A stretch of DNA of 14,913 nt from an uncultured Eubacteriales bacterium (GTDB taxonomy: Bacteria; Bacillota; Clostridia; Oscillospirales; Oscillospiraceae): positions 1 to 14,913 of the forward strand of contig USAT01000043.1 in NCBI GenBank assembly GCA_900552725.1. The letters run 5' to 3'. The notes below the pieces were generated by a model that worked only from the letters and a program-made list of their open reading frames with translations, had not been told where the DNA came from and did no database searches. The translations under genes and the position numbers were made by a program. This document shows, piece by piece, positions 1 to 7,482 of the stretch. Position 1 is the first letter of the stretch; the number at the start of each line of letters is the position of its first letter.

Positions 1-1711
1 CGTTGGCCAGCTTGAAGAAGGCGGCCTGCAGCACCATGTTGGAGCGGTTGCCCAGCCCCAGGGCCTGAGATTCCTTGTTGGCGTCGATGATGTAGAACTT
101 GATATCATTCTCGGCAATGTACTTCAGGATATCGCCGGGGATGTGCTGCTCCAGCTCGTTCTCCGTCCACTCGCAGTTCAGCAGGAAGCTGCCGTGGGGC
201 TTCAGCTCGGAGATGATGTCGTACTTGGTCAGATACGTCTGGTTGTGGCAGGCGATGAAGTCCGCGTTGGAGACGTAGTAAGTAGAGCTGATGGGGTGCT
301 TGCCGAAGCGCAGGTGGCTCTTGGTGATACCGAAGGACTTCTTGGTATCATACTCGAAGTACGCCTGGCAGTACATATCGGTGGTCTCGCCGATGATCTT
401 GATGGAGTTCTTGTTGGCACCCACGGTACCGTCGGAGCCCAGACCCCAGAACTTGCAGGCGATAGTGCCCTCCGGCTCGGTCAGCAGGGGAGCGCCGATG
501 GGCAGGGACAGATGGGTCACATCGTCCTCGATGCCGATGGTGAAGTGGTTCTTGGGCTCGTCCAGCGTCAGGTTGTCGAACACGGCCTTGATCTGGGCGG
601 GGGTGGTGTCCTTGGAGGACAGGCCATAGCGGCCGGCGTAGATCAAAGGACGGTTGGCGTCATTGATGTAAGCGGCGCAGATATCCTCGTACAGAGGCTC
701 ACCGATGGAACCGGCTTCCTTCACGCGATCCAGAACGGCGATCTTCTTCACCGTCTTGGGCATGGCCGCCAGCAGGTGCTTGGCGGAGAAGGGGCGGAAC
801 AGGTGCACCTGCAGGAAGCCCACCTTCTCGCCCTTGGCGTTCAGGTAGTTGACGACCTCCTGGGCGCAGCCGGACACGGAGCCCATGGCCACGATGACGC
901 GCTCGGCGTCAGGTGCGCCGTAGTAGTTGAACAGGTGATACTCACGGCCGGTCAGCTTGCTGATCTGAGCCATGTAGTCCTCCACCACGTCGGGCAGCTG
1001 GGCATAGTCGGTGTTGTTGGACTCGCGCAGCTGGAAATAGATGTCGGGGTTATCCACCAGGGAGCGCATGCGGGGATCCTCGGGATTCAGGGCGTTGGCG
1101 CGGAACTTGGCCAGGGCGTCATAGTCCACCAGCTTGGCGTACTCGTCGTAGTCCAGCACGTCGATCTTCTGGATCTCGTGGCTGGTGCGGAAGCCGTCAA
1201 AGAAGTGCAGGAAGGGGATGCGGGCCTTGATGGCGCTCAGGTGGGCCACGGCGGCCAGGTCGGCGGCCTGCTGGACGCTGCCGCTGGAAAGCAGAGCAAA
1301 GCCCGTCTGGCGGCAGTTCATCACGTCGGAGTGATCGCCGAAGATGGAGAACGCGTGGGTACCCACGGTACGGGACGCCACATGCAGCACGCCGGGCAGA
1401 CGCTCGCCGGAGATACGGTGCATGGTGGGGATCATCAGCATCAGACCCTGGGAAGCGGTGAAGCTGGTGGCCAGTGCGCCGGCCTCCAGTGCGCCGTGGC
1501 AGGCGCCGCAGGCACCGGCCTCGGACTGCATCTCCACCAGACGGACGGTCTGGCCGAAGATGTTCTTCTTACCCTTGGCCGACCACTCATCGGCGTGCTC
1601 CGCCATGGGGCTGGACGGGGTGATGGGGTAGATGGCAGCAACTTCCGAGAAGGCATATGCCACATATGCCGCCGCTTCGTTACCGTCGCAGATCTTCATG
1701 AGCTTACTCAT
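1..1711 (-). CDS. nifJ: Pyruvate:ferredoxin (flavodoxin) oxidoreductase, N-terminal half (partial)
   Basis: This enzyme oxidises pyruvate with CoA to acetyl-CoA and CO2 and reduces ferredoxin; it is a central cytoplasmic enzyme of anaerobic fermentation. The window holds about 570 codons from the start; the C-terminal half, with the 2x[4Fe-4S] ferredoxin domain and thiamine-diphosphate domain, lies past the left edge. Domain I carries YPITPSSPM (residues 28-36), VEMQSEAGA (59-67) and SRTVGTHAFSIFGDHSDV (113-130). T31, E64 and R114 fall at the same numbers as the pyruvate-contacting residues of the Desulfovibrio africanus enzyme. Domain II follows, and domain III includes GLGSDGTVGANKNSIKIIG. 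The ATG at 1711 is preceded by GGAGGA about 9 bases upstream. The gene has its own promoter and is probably monocistronic at its 5' end. The family assignment is secure. Confidence 0.97.
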   Translation of the reverse strand, partial: MSKLMKICDGNEAAAYVAYAFSEVAAIYPITPSSPMAEHADEWSAKGKKNIFGQTVRLVEMQSEAGACGACHGALEAGALATSFTASQGLMLMIPTMHRISGERLPGVLHVASRTVGTHAFSIFGDHSDVMNCRQTGFALLSSGSVQQAADLAAVAHLSAIKARIPFLHFFDGFRTSHEIQKIDVLDYDEYAKLVDYDALAKFRANALNPEDPRMRSLVDNPDIYFQLRESNNTDYAQLPDVVEDYMAQISKLTGREYHLFNYYGAPDAERVIVAMGSVSGCAQEVVNYLNAKGEKVGFLQVHLFRPFSAKHLLAAMPKTVKKIAVLDRVKEAGSIGEPLYEDICAAYINDANRPLIYAGRYGLSSKDTTPAQIKAVFDNLTLDEPKNHFTIGIEDDVTHLSLPIGAPLLTEPEGTIACKFWGLGSDGTVGANKNSIKIIGETTDMYCQAYFEYDTKKSFGITKSHLRFGKHPISSTYYVSNADFIACHNQTYLTKYDIISELKPHGSFLLNCEWTENELEQHIPGDILKYIAENDIKFYIIDANKESQALGLGNRSNMVLQAAFFKLAN

Positions 1712-1743
1712 ATACTCTTTTCCTCCTCTTTATTCCGGGCACC

Positions 1744-1759
1744 TTTCCGCCGCCGGAAA
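1744..1759 (-). repeat. Inverted repeat in the nifJ 5' untranslated region
   Basis: TTTCCG and CGGAAA (6-base arms, 4-base gap) lie between the nifJ promoter and its ribosome binding site. It could be an mRNA stem-loop or an operator. The sequence alone does not decide, and short GC-rich repeats arise by chance in this genome. Confidence 0.3.
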
Positions 1760-1790
1760 ACGGCGAAAATGCACAGATATACAATATGAT

Positions 1791-1818
1791 ATGGTAACAC
1801 GTTTCAGGGGAAAGTCAA
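1791..1818 (-). promoter_or_regulatory. Sigma-A-type promoter of nifJ
   Basis: Reading the minus strand, TTGACT (1818-1813) is followed after 16 bases by TACCAT (1796-1791). It lies about 80 bases upstream of the nifJ start and leaves a 5' untranslated region of roughly 75 bases. The -35 box is strong and the -10 box moderate; a nearby TATCAT could serve instead, but at poor spacing. Confidence 0.55.
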
Positions 1819-1826
1819 TTTCTTAA

Positions 1827-1849
1827 CGGGGATTTCTGCGTTTTCCCCG
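1827..1849 (-). terminator. Weak candidate terminator after the murD-yunB-ligA-GH13 operon
   Basis: Downstream of the glycosidase stop, minus-strand CGGGGA and TCCCCG form a 6-base-pair stem with an 11-base loop, followed only by a short T/A-rich stretch. A competing CCCC/GGGG pairing lies at 1845-1858. It sits between the glycosidase gene and the nifJ promoter, where a terminator is expected, but the U-tract is poor. Confidence 0.25.
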
Positions 1850-1883
1850 AGAATGGGGGAGCTTTTTTGTGAAAAAAGTCAAA

Positions 1884-3152
1884 TCACAGGATCACGGGTC
1901 TGCCGTCAAAGGCGAACTGTCCGCCGCACACTGTGATATGACCGCCCAGACGGTTGGGATACGCGCCATCGGGCAGGTCGACGCTGACGCAGCCCTTGCC
2001 ATGCTCCAGCAGGTCGAACACGCCCAGCACCTTGCCCTCCGGGCCCTGGTAATGGCCCAGCAGCAGGCCGTCCGCCTCCTCCAGCCAGTAGCCGCCGGTG
2101 AGGGGCAGGGTCTCCTTGATCTCCTTCAGCTTCTTCATCTGGAGCTGTACATCCCGGCGCATGTCGCCGTAGTTGCTCTGATTCTCGAAGAAGTCCACCC
2201 GCTCACAGGGTGCGTACTCCATGCCGCTGTAGAGCATCGTCGCGCCCCTCTGGAAGTAGAGGAAGGCCAGCCAGTTGTCCAGCTGCGTGTCGCTGTGCAT
2301 CCAGCTTGCGCCCCGGGGCGTGTCGTGGTTTTCCAGATACCGGGCCTTCACATAGCTGCTGGGGTAGGTCAGCTCCTGATAGTTCAGGATATTGGCGTAC
2401 TCCCGCAGGGTCACCTTGCCGGTCAGCACGCCCTCGTACCAGGGCCACACGTCGTAGTCGTAGCTCATGTCAAAGACCTGGTGCAGTTCGGTGTCCGTGG
2501 CGCAGTAGGCGCCCATCTTCCGCATGGCCAGCACATGGGCGCCGTGGACGCTCTCGGCCAGCCAGAGGCAGCCGGGGCGGACGGTCTCCACCTCGTCATG
2601 GGCCTGCTGCCAGAATTCCACCGGCACGGCACTGGCCACGTCGCAGCGGAAGCCGTCCACGATGGCGGCCCACTGCTTCAGCGTGTCGATCTGATAGCGC
2701 CACAGGTCGCGGTTGGTGTAATCCAGATCCACGATGTCCCACCAGTCGGCCACCTTGCGGGTGGGCTTGCCCTGCTCATCCCGCAGGAAGAACTCCGGGT
2801 GCTCGGCGGCCAGCACGGAATCCGGCGAGGTGTGGTTATACACAACGTCGATGATGCACTTCATGCCCCGGTCGTGGATGGCGTCCACCAGGTGGCGCAG
2901 GTCGTCGATGGTGCCCATGTCGGGGTTCACCGCCCGGTAGTCCCGGATGGCGTAGGGGCTGCCTATGGTGCCCTTGCGGCCCTCCTCGCCGATGGGGTGG
3001 ATGGGCATCAGCCACAGGATATCCGCACCCAGCCCCTTCAGGCGGTCGAGGTCGCCCTCCAGGGCACGGAAGGTGCCATCCTTCGTGTGTCCGCGGACAA
3101 AAACGCTGTAAATGACCTGGTGCCGCAGGGAGAGATCAGTGTTGCCTGCCAT
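1884..3152 (-). CDS. GH13 alpha-amylase-family glycosidase, intracellular
   Basis: This 422-residue retaining alpha-glucan hydrolase or transglycosidase has no signal peptide, so it probably acts in the cytoplasm on maltodextrin or glycogen-like substrates. The GH13 signatures appear in order: region I DVVYNH (102-107); region II GFRCD (167-171) with nucleophile D171; region III WLAE (197-200) with acid/base E200; and region IV ENHD (274-277) with D277. A beta-sandwich C-terminal domain follows from about residue 350. The ATG at 3152 is chosen because AAAGGAGG sits about 9 bases upstream; an in-frame TTG at 3173 overlaps that site and is unlikely. It follows ligA by 40 bases with no terminator, so the two are probably cotranscribed. 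The exact specificity (amylase, neopullulanase or glucosidase) cannot be told by eye. Confidence 0.92.
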   Translation of the reverse strand: MAGNTDLSLRHQVIYSVFVRGHTKDGTFRALEGDLDRLKGLGADILWLMPIHPIGEEGRKGTIGSPYAIRDYRAVNPDMGTIDDLRHLVDAIHDRGMKCIIDVVYNHTSPDSVLAAEHPEFFLRDEQGKPTRKVADWWDIVDLDYTNRDLWRYQIDTLKQWAAIVDGFRCDVASAVPVEFWQQAHDEVETVRPGCLWLAESVHGAHVLAMRKMGAYCATDTELHQVFDMSYDYDVWPWYEGVLTGKVTLREYANILNYQELTYPSSYVKARYLENHDTPRGASWMHSDTQLDNWLAFLYFQRGATMLYSGMEYAPCERVDFFENQSNYGDMRRDVQLQMKKLKEIKETLPLTGGYWLEEADGLLLGHYQGPEGKVLGVFDLLEHGKGCVSVDLPDGAYPNRLGGHITVCGGQFAFDGRPVIL

Positions 3153-3192
3153 AGAAAGGCCCTCCTTTGTCAAAGCAATTTATTGCGGTGGT

Positions 3193-5178
3193 TTATTGCA
3201 GCATCGAGAGGAACTCGTCCTCCGTCAGTACGGGGATGTTCAGTTCCTGCGCCTTGCGCAGCTTGCTTCCGGCGTTTTCACCGGCCACCACATAGGTGGT
3301 TTTCTTGGATACCGAGCCGCTGGCCTTGCCGCCACGCTGCTCGATCATGGCGGCGGCCTCGTCCCGGGTGAATTTCTCCAGCGTGCCGGTCAACACGAAG
3401 GTCTGTCCGGCGAAGCGGTCGTCCACCTTCTCCTGATGGCTGGTCATGTTGACGCCCGCCTCACGGAGCCGGGAGAGCAGATCCTGGGACTGGGGACTTT
3501 CCAGCCACTGGCGGATATACCGGGCGGTGATGGGGCCTACGTCGTCGATGGCGGTCAGCTCCTCCTCCGACGCGGCGGCCAGAGCGTCGAAGCTGCCGAA
3601 GTGGGCGGCCAGCACCTTGGCGGCCTTGTCGCCCACCTGGCGGATGCCCAGGGCACTGATGAGCCGCCACAGGTCGTTTTCCTTACTCTTTTCGATGGCG
3701 GCCACGGCGTTGGCGGCGGACTTCTCGCCCATGCGATCCAGCTTGGCGATGTCCTTTGCCCGCAGGCGGTACAGATCGGCGGCGGTCTTCACCAGTCCAC
3801 TGTCCACCAGCGACTGGATCACCGCCGGGCCCACGCCGTCGATGTCCATGGCGGCGCGGCTGGTGAAATGGGTCAGGTTCCGCAGAAGCTGCGCGGGACA
3901 CTCGGCGCCGGTGCAGCGGATGGCCACGCCATCCTCATCCCGGCTCACCGGTGCGCCGCACACGGGGCACACATCGGGCAGATAGTAGGGTACCGCCCCG
4001 GCGGGACGCTTGTCCTTTACCACCTCCACGATCTCCGGGATGATCTCACCCGCCTTCTGGACGATGACGGTATCACCGATGCGGATATCCTTGGAGGTGA
4101 TGAAATCCTGATTATGCAGCGTGGCGTAGGTGACGGTGGTGCCCGCCAGACGCACCGGCTCCAGCACCGCCTTGGGGGTCAGCGCCCCGGTGCGGCCTAC
4201 CTGTACCACGATATCCTTCAAAACCGAGGGCTTCTGCTCCGGCGGGTACTTGTAGGCCACCGCCCAGCGGGGACACTTGGCGGTGCTGCCCAGCACCTCA
4301 CGCTCCGGCAGGCTGTCCAGCTTCACCACCGCGCCGTCGATGTCGAAGGGGAAGGCCATGCGCTCATCCCCCAGCCGGGCGATCTCGGTGAGGATGTCCT
4401 CCGCGTTCCCCAGCGGCTTGTGGGGAATGACCTTGAAGCGCTGAGAGGCCAGATAGTCCAGCGTCTCGGTGTGGGTGGTGAATTCCCGGCCCTCGGCCAG
4501 CTGCAAATTGAAAACGGCAATATCCAGCCGCCGCTGGGCGGCGACCTTGGGGTCCAGCTGCCGCAGAGAGCCCGCGGCAGCGTTGCGGGGATTGGCCATC
4601 AGGGGCTTGCCCTCGATCTCCCGCCGGGCGTTGATCTCCTCGAACACGCTGCGGGCCATATAGACCTCGCCCCGGACGATGAGATGAGGCAGCTTCTCCG
4701 GCAGCGTCATGGGGATGGAGCGGATGGTGCGCAGGTTCTCCGTCACATCCTCGCCCACACGGCCGTCGCCTCGGGTGGCGCCCCGGACGAACACGCCGTC
4801 CCGGTACTCCAGGGCCACGGACAGGCCGTCCACCTTGGGCTCCACGCTGTACAGGGCGTCGGGCAGGTCGGCGGCCACCTTCTCCAGAAAGTCCCGCACC
4901 TCGTCGCCGTTGAACACGTCCTGCAGGCTCTCCAGCGGCACCTCGTGCCGCACCTCCTCAAACTGGCTCAGGAGCTTGCCGCCTACCCGCTGGGTGGGGG
5001 AATCGGGGGTGATCTCCTCCGGGTGCTCCTTCTCCAGATCCTCCAGACGCCGCAGCAGGTGGTCGTACTCATAGTCCGACATGGTGGGCGCGTCCAGCAC
5101 ATAGTAGAGGTAGCCGTTGGCGTTCAGCGTCTCCCGGAGCTGCTTCATTTCTTCACGATAGTCCATATCCATCCTCAT
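3193..5178 (-). CDS. ligA: NAD+-dependent DNA ligase LigA
   Basis: LigA seals nicks during replication and repair using NAD+. The full 661-residue architecture is present: Ia domain with YYVLDAPTMSDYEYD (25-39); adenylation domain with the KVDG motif and nucleophile K115; OB fold; a four-cysteine zinc finger (C404, C407, C422, C427); helix-hairpin-helix repeats (about 440-560); and a C-terminal BRCT domain (about 588-661). The ATG at 5178 abuts the yunB stop. It has no good ribosome binding site of its own, whereas the in-frame ATG at 5166 (fifth codon) has GAGG six bases upstream, so the true start may be 5166. It sits third in the murD operon. The identity is not in doubt. Confidence 0.98.
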   Translation of the reverse strand: MRMDMDYREEMKQLRETLNANGYLYYVLDAPTMSDYEYDHLLRRLEDLEKEHPEEITPDSPTQRVGGKLLSQFEEVRHEVPLESLQDVFNGDEVRDFLEKVAADLPDALYSVEPKVDGLSVALEYRDGVFVRGATRGDGRVGEDVTENLRTIRSIPMTLPEKLPHLIVRGEVYMARSVFEEINARREIEGKPLMANPRNAAAGSLRQLDPKVAAQRRLDIAVFNLQLAEGREFTTHTETLDYLASQRFKVIPHKPLGNAEDILTEIARLGDERMAFPFDIDGAVVKLDSLPEREVLGSTAKCPRWAVAYKYPPEQKPSVLKDIVVQVGRTGALTPKAVLEPVRLAGTTVTYATLHNQDFITSKDIRIGDTVIVQKAGEIIPEIVEVVKDKRPAGAVPYYLPDVCPVCGAPVSRDEDGVAIRCTGAECPAQLLRNLTHFTSRAAMDIDGVGPAVIQSLVDSGLVKTAADLYRLRAKDIAKLDRMGEKSAANAVAAIEKSKENDLWRLISALGIRQVGDKAAKVLAAHFGSFDALAAASEEELTAIDDVGPITARYIRQWLESPQSQDLLSRLREAGVNMTSHQEKVDDRFAGQTFVLTGTLEKFTRDEAAAMIEQRGGKASGSVSKKTTYVVAGENAGSKLRKAQELNIPVLTEDEFLSMLQ

Positions 5179-5874
5179 TTATCCGTTGTTCATGATATAA
5201 TCCTCGGCATACTGTGCCGTTTCGTCGGGCGTGGTGCTGAAATAGGTATAGGTGTCCGGCACGCCGCCCACGATCACCGTCTCCGCCACGGCGATCTCGT
5301 TGGAAACCTTGGTGGAGGTCTTCATCCCCGGCAGCAGGATGCTCATGTACACATCCACGTCCAGAAAGATCTGGTGCCGGGTCTGGTTGATGCCCGCGGC
5401 GGTGAACTGGTTGCGGAAGGTCGCGCTGGCGCTGCCAACCGCCTGCATCCGCACATGAAGGTTGGGGCCGCGGCCTGCCAGCAGGGCGGAGCCGGTCAGG
5501 GTGCCCAACGGGATCTCCAGCTCACTGGTGGAGACCTCCGCCAGACGGGCCAGGATTTCATCGGCGATGCGGCCCTGCATCCGGTTCACCTCCGCCACGT
5601 TGCTGCGCAGGGCGGTGATATGCCCCGTGTCATCCTTGTCGAAGATGACGAAGTTCTGGTAGTCGATCTCGCCGTCGGCCACCGCCTCGTTGACGGCGGC
5701 GGACACGATGCGGTTGACGGTGTTGGACACCCGGGCCGTGGCCATGCTGGTCATCACCGGCTTCAGGTGCCATAGAAGCGACGCCGCTGCCGCCAGCAGC
5801 GCCAGTGCCAGCAGCGTCAGCCATATCCCGGCCCGCTGCCGCCCCGTCAGGCGCAGATAGCCCAAGCGTCCCAC
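5179..5874 (-). CDS. yunB: Sporulation protein YunB
   Basis: YunB is a membrane-anchored protein needed for normal spore formation in Bacillus; its biochemical role is unknown. The protein is about 231 residues long, with a basic N terminus (GRLGYLRLTGRQR), one transmembrane segment (about 14-36) and an extracytoplasmic domain. Family-like stretches include NTVNRIVSAAVNEAV, IPLGTLTG and NQTRHQIFLDVDVYM. A GTG at 5874 is chosen because GGGGAGG ends about 8 bases before it; the upstream GTG at 5883 overlaps that site. The stop touches the ligA start, implying translational coupling. Its presence indicates an endospore-forming lineage. Confidence 0.85.
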   Translation of the reverse strand: MGRLGYLRLTGRQRAGIWLTLLALALLAAAASLLWHLKPVMTSMATARVSNTVNRIVSAAVNEAVADGEIDYQNFVIFDKDDTGHITALRSNVAEVNRMQGRIADEILARLAEVSTSELEIPLGTLTGSALLAGRGPNLHVRMQAVGSASATFRNQFTAAGINQTRHQIFLDVDVYMSILLPGMKTSTKVSNEIAVAETVIVGGVPDTYTYFSTTPDETAQYAEDYIMNNG

Positions 5875-5921
5875 GGCACGCACCTCCCCTCACGGGAAGG
5901 GTATGCCGGGGCGGCTTATCC

Positions 5922-7307
5922 CTATTCCTCCCAGCCGTTGACGATGGCCTTGAAGGTCTTGCCCCGTTCGGCAAAGTTCTTGAACTGGTCAAAGGCGGCG
6001 CAGGCGGGGGACAGCGTCACCACGTCGCCGGGCACGGCCCGGTCGCGGGCGGTCTCCACCGCCCGCTGGAAGGGGGTGACATCCACGATCTCCGGATGGC
6101 CGGGCTGATAGCCCTCGGCGTTCTCCACGGCGGCGCGGATCTTATCGGCGGTGGCGCCGCACAGCACCAGCAGCTTCACATGCTCCACGATCTCGCCGCC
6201 CAGGGCGTCGAAGGGGATGTGCTTATCGTAGCCGCCGGCGATCAGGATCACCTTCTCCGGGAAGGAGCGCAGGCCCGCCGTGGTGCGGCTGGGGCTGGAA
6301 GCGATGGAATCGTTATAGTACCGCACGCCCTTGTAGGTGCGCACCAGCTCGATACGGTGCTCCACGCCGCCGAATTCGCGGGCAAAGTCCCGGATGGTCT
6401 CATCCGGCACCAGACCGTCCACGGCGGCGACGGCCGCCATGTAGTTCTCCACATTGTGGACGCCGGGCAGCTTGATGTCGGCGGTGGTCATGACGGTGCG
6501 CTCGCCCGCTCCGCCGCGGCAGACGATGGCGTCGCCCCGCAGGAACACGCCCTTTTCCGGCTCACTCTGGCGGCTGAAATACACCGCCCGGTCGGGGACG
6601 CTCTCCCCCTGCTGCCGGGTGATATCGTTGTCGAAGTTGAAGATGGCCTTGTCGCCCGGCTTCTGGTGGCGGAAGATGTTCTCCTTAGCGGCCACATACT
6701 CCGCCATGTCCTTGTGGACGTCCAGATGGTTGGGGGCCAGATTGGTCACCACGGCGATGTGGGGGCTGTAGGGCATGGTCATCAGCTGGAAGCTGGACAG
6801 CTCCAGCACCGCGTAGTCGGTGGGGCGCATGTCCCCGGCTTCGCACAGCAGGGGATGGCCGATGTTGCCGCCCACATGGACGGTGTTGCCCGCCTTTTTC
6901 AGAAGCTCGGCGATGATGGTAGTGGTGGTGGTCTTTCCGTCGCTGCCGGTGACGGCGATGATGGGGCAGGGGCACACCCGGAAGAACACCTCCATCTCGG
7001 AGGTCAGCTCACTGCCTCCGGCCACAGCCTTGGCAAGCTGGGGCACATCGGGCCGCAGGCCCGGCGTGCGGAAGATGATATCCTGATCCAGCCCCTCCAG
7101 ATAGTCCGGTCCTAATTGCAGACGCGCACCCCGGGCTTCCAGCTCACCGGCCAGTTTTCCCAGCTGCTCCCGCGTCCGCTTGTCGCAGGCGGTAACGGCG
7201 ACGCCCTCTTGCAGCAGCAGGCGGATCAGCGGCTCGTTGCTGACGCCGATGCCCACCACGGCCACGGTCTTATGCCTGACGGCGTCCAGATACTCTCGCA
7301 ATGTCAT
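5922..7307 (-). CDS. murD: UDP-N-acetylmuramoyl-L-alanine--D-glutamate ligase MurD
   Basis: MurD adds D-glutamate to UDP-MurNAc-L-Ala, using ATP, in cytoplasmic peptidoglycan precursor synthesis. The 461-residue protein has the usual length and three domains: an N-terminal Rossmann fold (VAVVGIGVSNEP, 15-26); a central ATPase with P-loop TGSDGKTTTT (120-129), ELSSFQL (169-175), NHLDVH (193-198) and the probable carbamylated lysine in AAKENIF (K208); and a C-terminal ligase domain ending in LSPACAAFDQFKNFAERG. The ATG at 7307 has GGAGG about 8 bases upstream. It is the first gene of the operon, directly behind a good promoter, and is followed after 47 bases by yunB. It lies here apart from the usual mra/mur division cluster. 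Confidence 0.97.
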   Translation of the reverse strand: MTLREYLDAVRHKTVAVVGIGVSNEPLIRLLLQEGVAVTACDKRTREQLGKLAGELEARGARLQLGPDYLEGLDQDIIFRTPGLRPDVPQLAKAVAGGSELTSEMEVFFRVCPCPIIAVTGSDGKTTTTTIIAELLKKAGNTVHVGGNIGHPLLCEAGDMRPTDYAVLELSSFQLMTMPYSPHIAVVTNLAPNHLDVHKDMAEYVAAKENIFRHQKPGDKAIFNFDNDITRQQGESVPDRAVYFSRQSEPEKGVFLRGDAIVCRGGAGERTVMTTADIKLPGVHNVENYMAAVAAVDGLVPDETIRDFAREFGGVEHRIELVRTYKGVRYYNDSIASSPSRTTAGLRSFPEKVILIAGGYDKHIPFDALGGEIVEHVKLLVLCGATADKIRAAVENAEGYQPGHPEIVDVTPFQRAVETARDRAVPGDVVTLSPACAAFDQFKNFAERGKTFKAIVNGWEE

Positions 7308-7343
7308 GGGATGACCTCCCTGTATTCAATATGAAATCACTCT

Positions 7344-7372
7344 ATTATACCGCACCCGGCGTCCGGATTCAA
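7344..7372 (-). promoter_or_regulatory. Sigma-A promoter of the murD operon
   Basis: Minus-strand TTGAAT (7372-7367), a 17-base spacer and a perfect TATAAT (7349-7344) lie about 37 bases before the murD ATG. Confidence 0.8.
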
Positions 7373-7383
7373 TCAAAATGAGG

Positions 7384-7434
7384 AAAAAACCATCGCTAAC
7401 GGCAAACGCCCCCGGAACACGGGGCTCCAGGGGC
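7384..7434 (-). terminator. Probable terminator of the glnN transcript
   Basis: About 50 bases after the glnN stop, GCCCCTGGA and TCCGGGGGC form a 9-base-pair stem with one G-U pair (7434-7408). Six T's follow only 18 bases later (7389-7384), with a weak second stem between. It is placed to end the glnN transcript before the murD promoter, but the distance to the U-tract is not classical. Confidence 0.45.
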
Positions 7435-7482
7435 ATCTGCCACATATAGGAAGGTAGGTATGGGCAATGAAAGAAATGGCGG

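Noticed and set aside
1836..1866. Plus-strand CCCC/GGGG stem followed by TTTTTT, resembling a terminator
   Set aside because: No plus-strand gene precedes it, and the stem is only four pairs with a spacer before the T-run.
3112..5775. 887-codon open frame on the plus strand
   Set aside because: It is antisense to ligA and yunB, whose products are clearly recognised. GC-rich codon use in the real genes removes stops from this frame, and its glycine/histidine/valine-rich translation resembles no family. The same applies to the long plus-strand frames at 143-1789, 1869-3371, 5805-7115 and 7642-9732.
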